Source: an uncultured Phascolarctobacterium sp.
Lineage (GTDB): Bacteria; Bacillota; Negativicutes; Acidaminococcales; Acidaminococcaceae
DNA: 5,159 nt
Direction of reading: 5' to 3'
NCBI GenBank assembly: GCA_900553055.1
Contig: USBV01000112.1
Location: 1-5,159 of the forward strand
Shown: piece by piece, positions 4,967 to 5,159 of the stretch
How the letters are laid out: every line of letters begins with the position of its first letter
How positions within the stretch are numbered: position 1 is the first letter of the stretch
Translations under genes and position numbers: made by a program
Notes under the pieces: model-generated
What the model was told of the DNA's origin: nothing
Database searches by the model: none
The model's input: the letters and a program-made list of their open reading frames with translations, nothing else

Positions 4967-5159
4967 AAATTGAGTAATAAGTAAGCAGCAGGTGAGCTTG
5001 TGACTTTTAGCAAATGAGTGGTTGGTACAATGGTCCCAAGGGTTCGAAACAGTGAATTGTTCTGCGAGACAAATAGTACCCCGCAGGGGCCTTATTGTAC
5101 CCCACGAAATTTGCGTTAAGAAAGTCACCGCGAACATGATGATTACTTATTACGAATTT
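4967..5159. repeat. Outer inverted repeat enclosing structured element copy 2
   Basis: GTAATAAGTAA (4974-4984) is the exact reverse complement of TTACTTATTAC (5143-5153). Outside it, AAATT (4967-4971) matches AATTT (5155-5159) with a short unpaired gap, and the match reaches the last base of the window. It encloses copy 2 almost symmetrically, with a few unpaired bases between the outer arms and the element's basal stem. It could be the true end of the element, or a pre-existing palindrome whose loop received an insertion. Confidence 0.6.
4994..5140 (+). repeat. Structured repeat element, copy 2 (candidate ncRNA or ORF-less mobile element)
   Basis: This is the same element as at 1-147, in the same orientation. 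The fold is preserved: GTGACTTT (5000-5007) with AAAGTCAC (5121-5128), GCAAAT (5010-5015) with ATTTGC (5109-5114), GTGG (5018-5021) with CCAC (5102-5105), GGTACAAT (5024-5031) with ATTGTACC (5094-5101), and GGTCCC (5032-5037) with GGGGCC (5086-5091). Relative to copy 1, two base pairs are changed on both sides (T10-A130 to C5004-G5124; T43-A94 to C5036-G5087). One C-G becomes a U-G wobble (5034/5089), and one A-A mismatch becomes A-U (5027/5098). The apical block 5056-5086 is identical to copy 1. It ends near 5135 and is followed directly by ATGATGAT. Confidence 0.82.

Noticed and set aside
4895..5137. Minus-strand open frame of 80 residues over structured element copy 2
   Set aside because: The region is explained by conserved stems. 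The frame shows no protein-like features and copy 1 has no matching reading frame of note.
1..5159. CRISPR array, prophage or transposase gene
   Set aside because: There are no short regularly spaced repeats and no phage or transposase open frame. The two end repeats are about 140 bp each and 5 kb apart.

Overview
The window is about 5.2 kb of low-to-moderate GC DNA. It looks chromosomal and probably comes from the Firmicutes side of the bacteria. The alanyl-tRNA synthetase has the clostridial/Negativicutes style of motifs (GAGMAPFKPFFTG, ITTCQKCVRTGDIENVG). Ribosome binding sites are strong GGAGG types, and the intergenic DNA is rich in dispersed palindromes of a kind common in gut Firmicutes. 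A Negativicutes relative such as Phascolarctobacterium is my best guess; this is inference and not a match to any database.

Layout from left to right: (1) 1-147, a structured repeat element (copy 1). (2) 162-270, a bidirectional terminator and a dispersed palindrome, both in the 3' region of the next gene. (3) 271-894 minus, a TetR-family repressor with its own promoter and a likely operator. (4) 907-1166, the divergent control region, holding a near-consensus promoter and a leader hairpin for alaS. (5) 1167-3746 plus, complete alaS, followed by a strong terminator. (6) 3842-4169, a promoter and an 89-residue protein with two membrane segments and no recognised family. (7) 4228-4728 plus, a Nudix hydrolase with a perfect Nudix box. 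(8) 4729-4966, gene-free DNA packed with inverted repeats. (9) 4967-5159, copy 2 of the structured element inside an outer inverted repeat that runs to the window edge.

alaS is housekeeping and stands as its own transcription unit. The small membrane protein and the Nudix hydrolase probably form a second, two-gene unit. The TetR repressor is transcribed divergently and probably controls itself; its wider targets are not in the window.

The most interesting content is the pair of repeats at the two ends. They are about 140 bp, in the same orientation, and both fold on the plus strand into the same long, interrupted stem. Several differences between the copies are compensatory base-pair changes, which points to selection on a folded RNA or on a hairpin DNA end. 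Both copies are followed within two bases by ATGAT. That raises the possibility of a mobile, ORF-less, HEARO/omega-RNA-like element, which I cannot prove from two copies.
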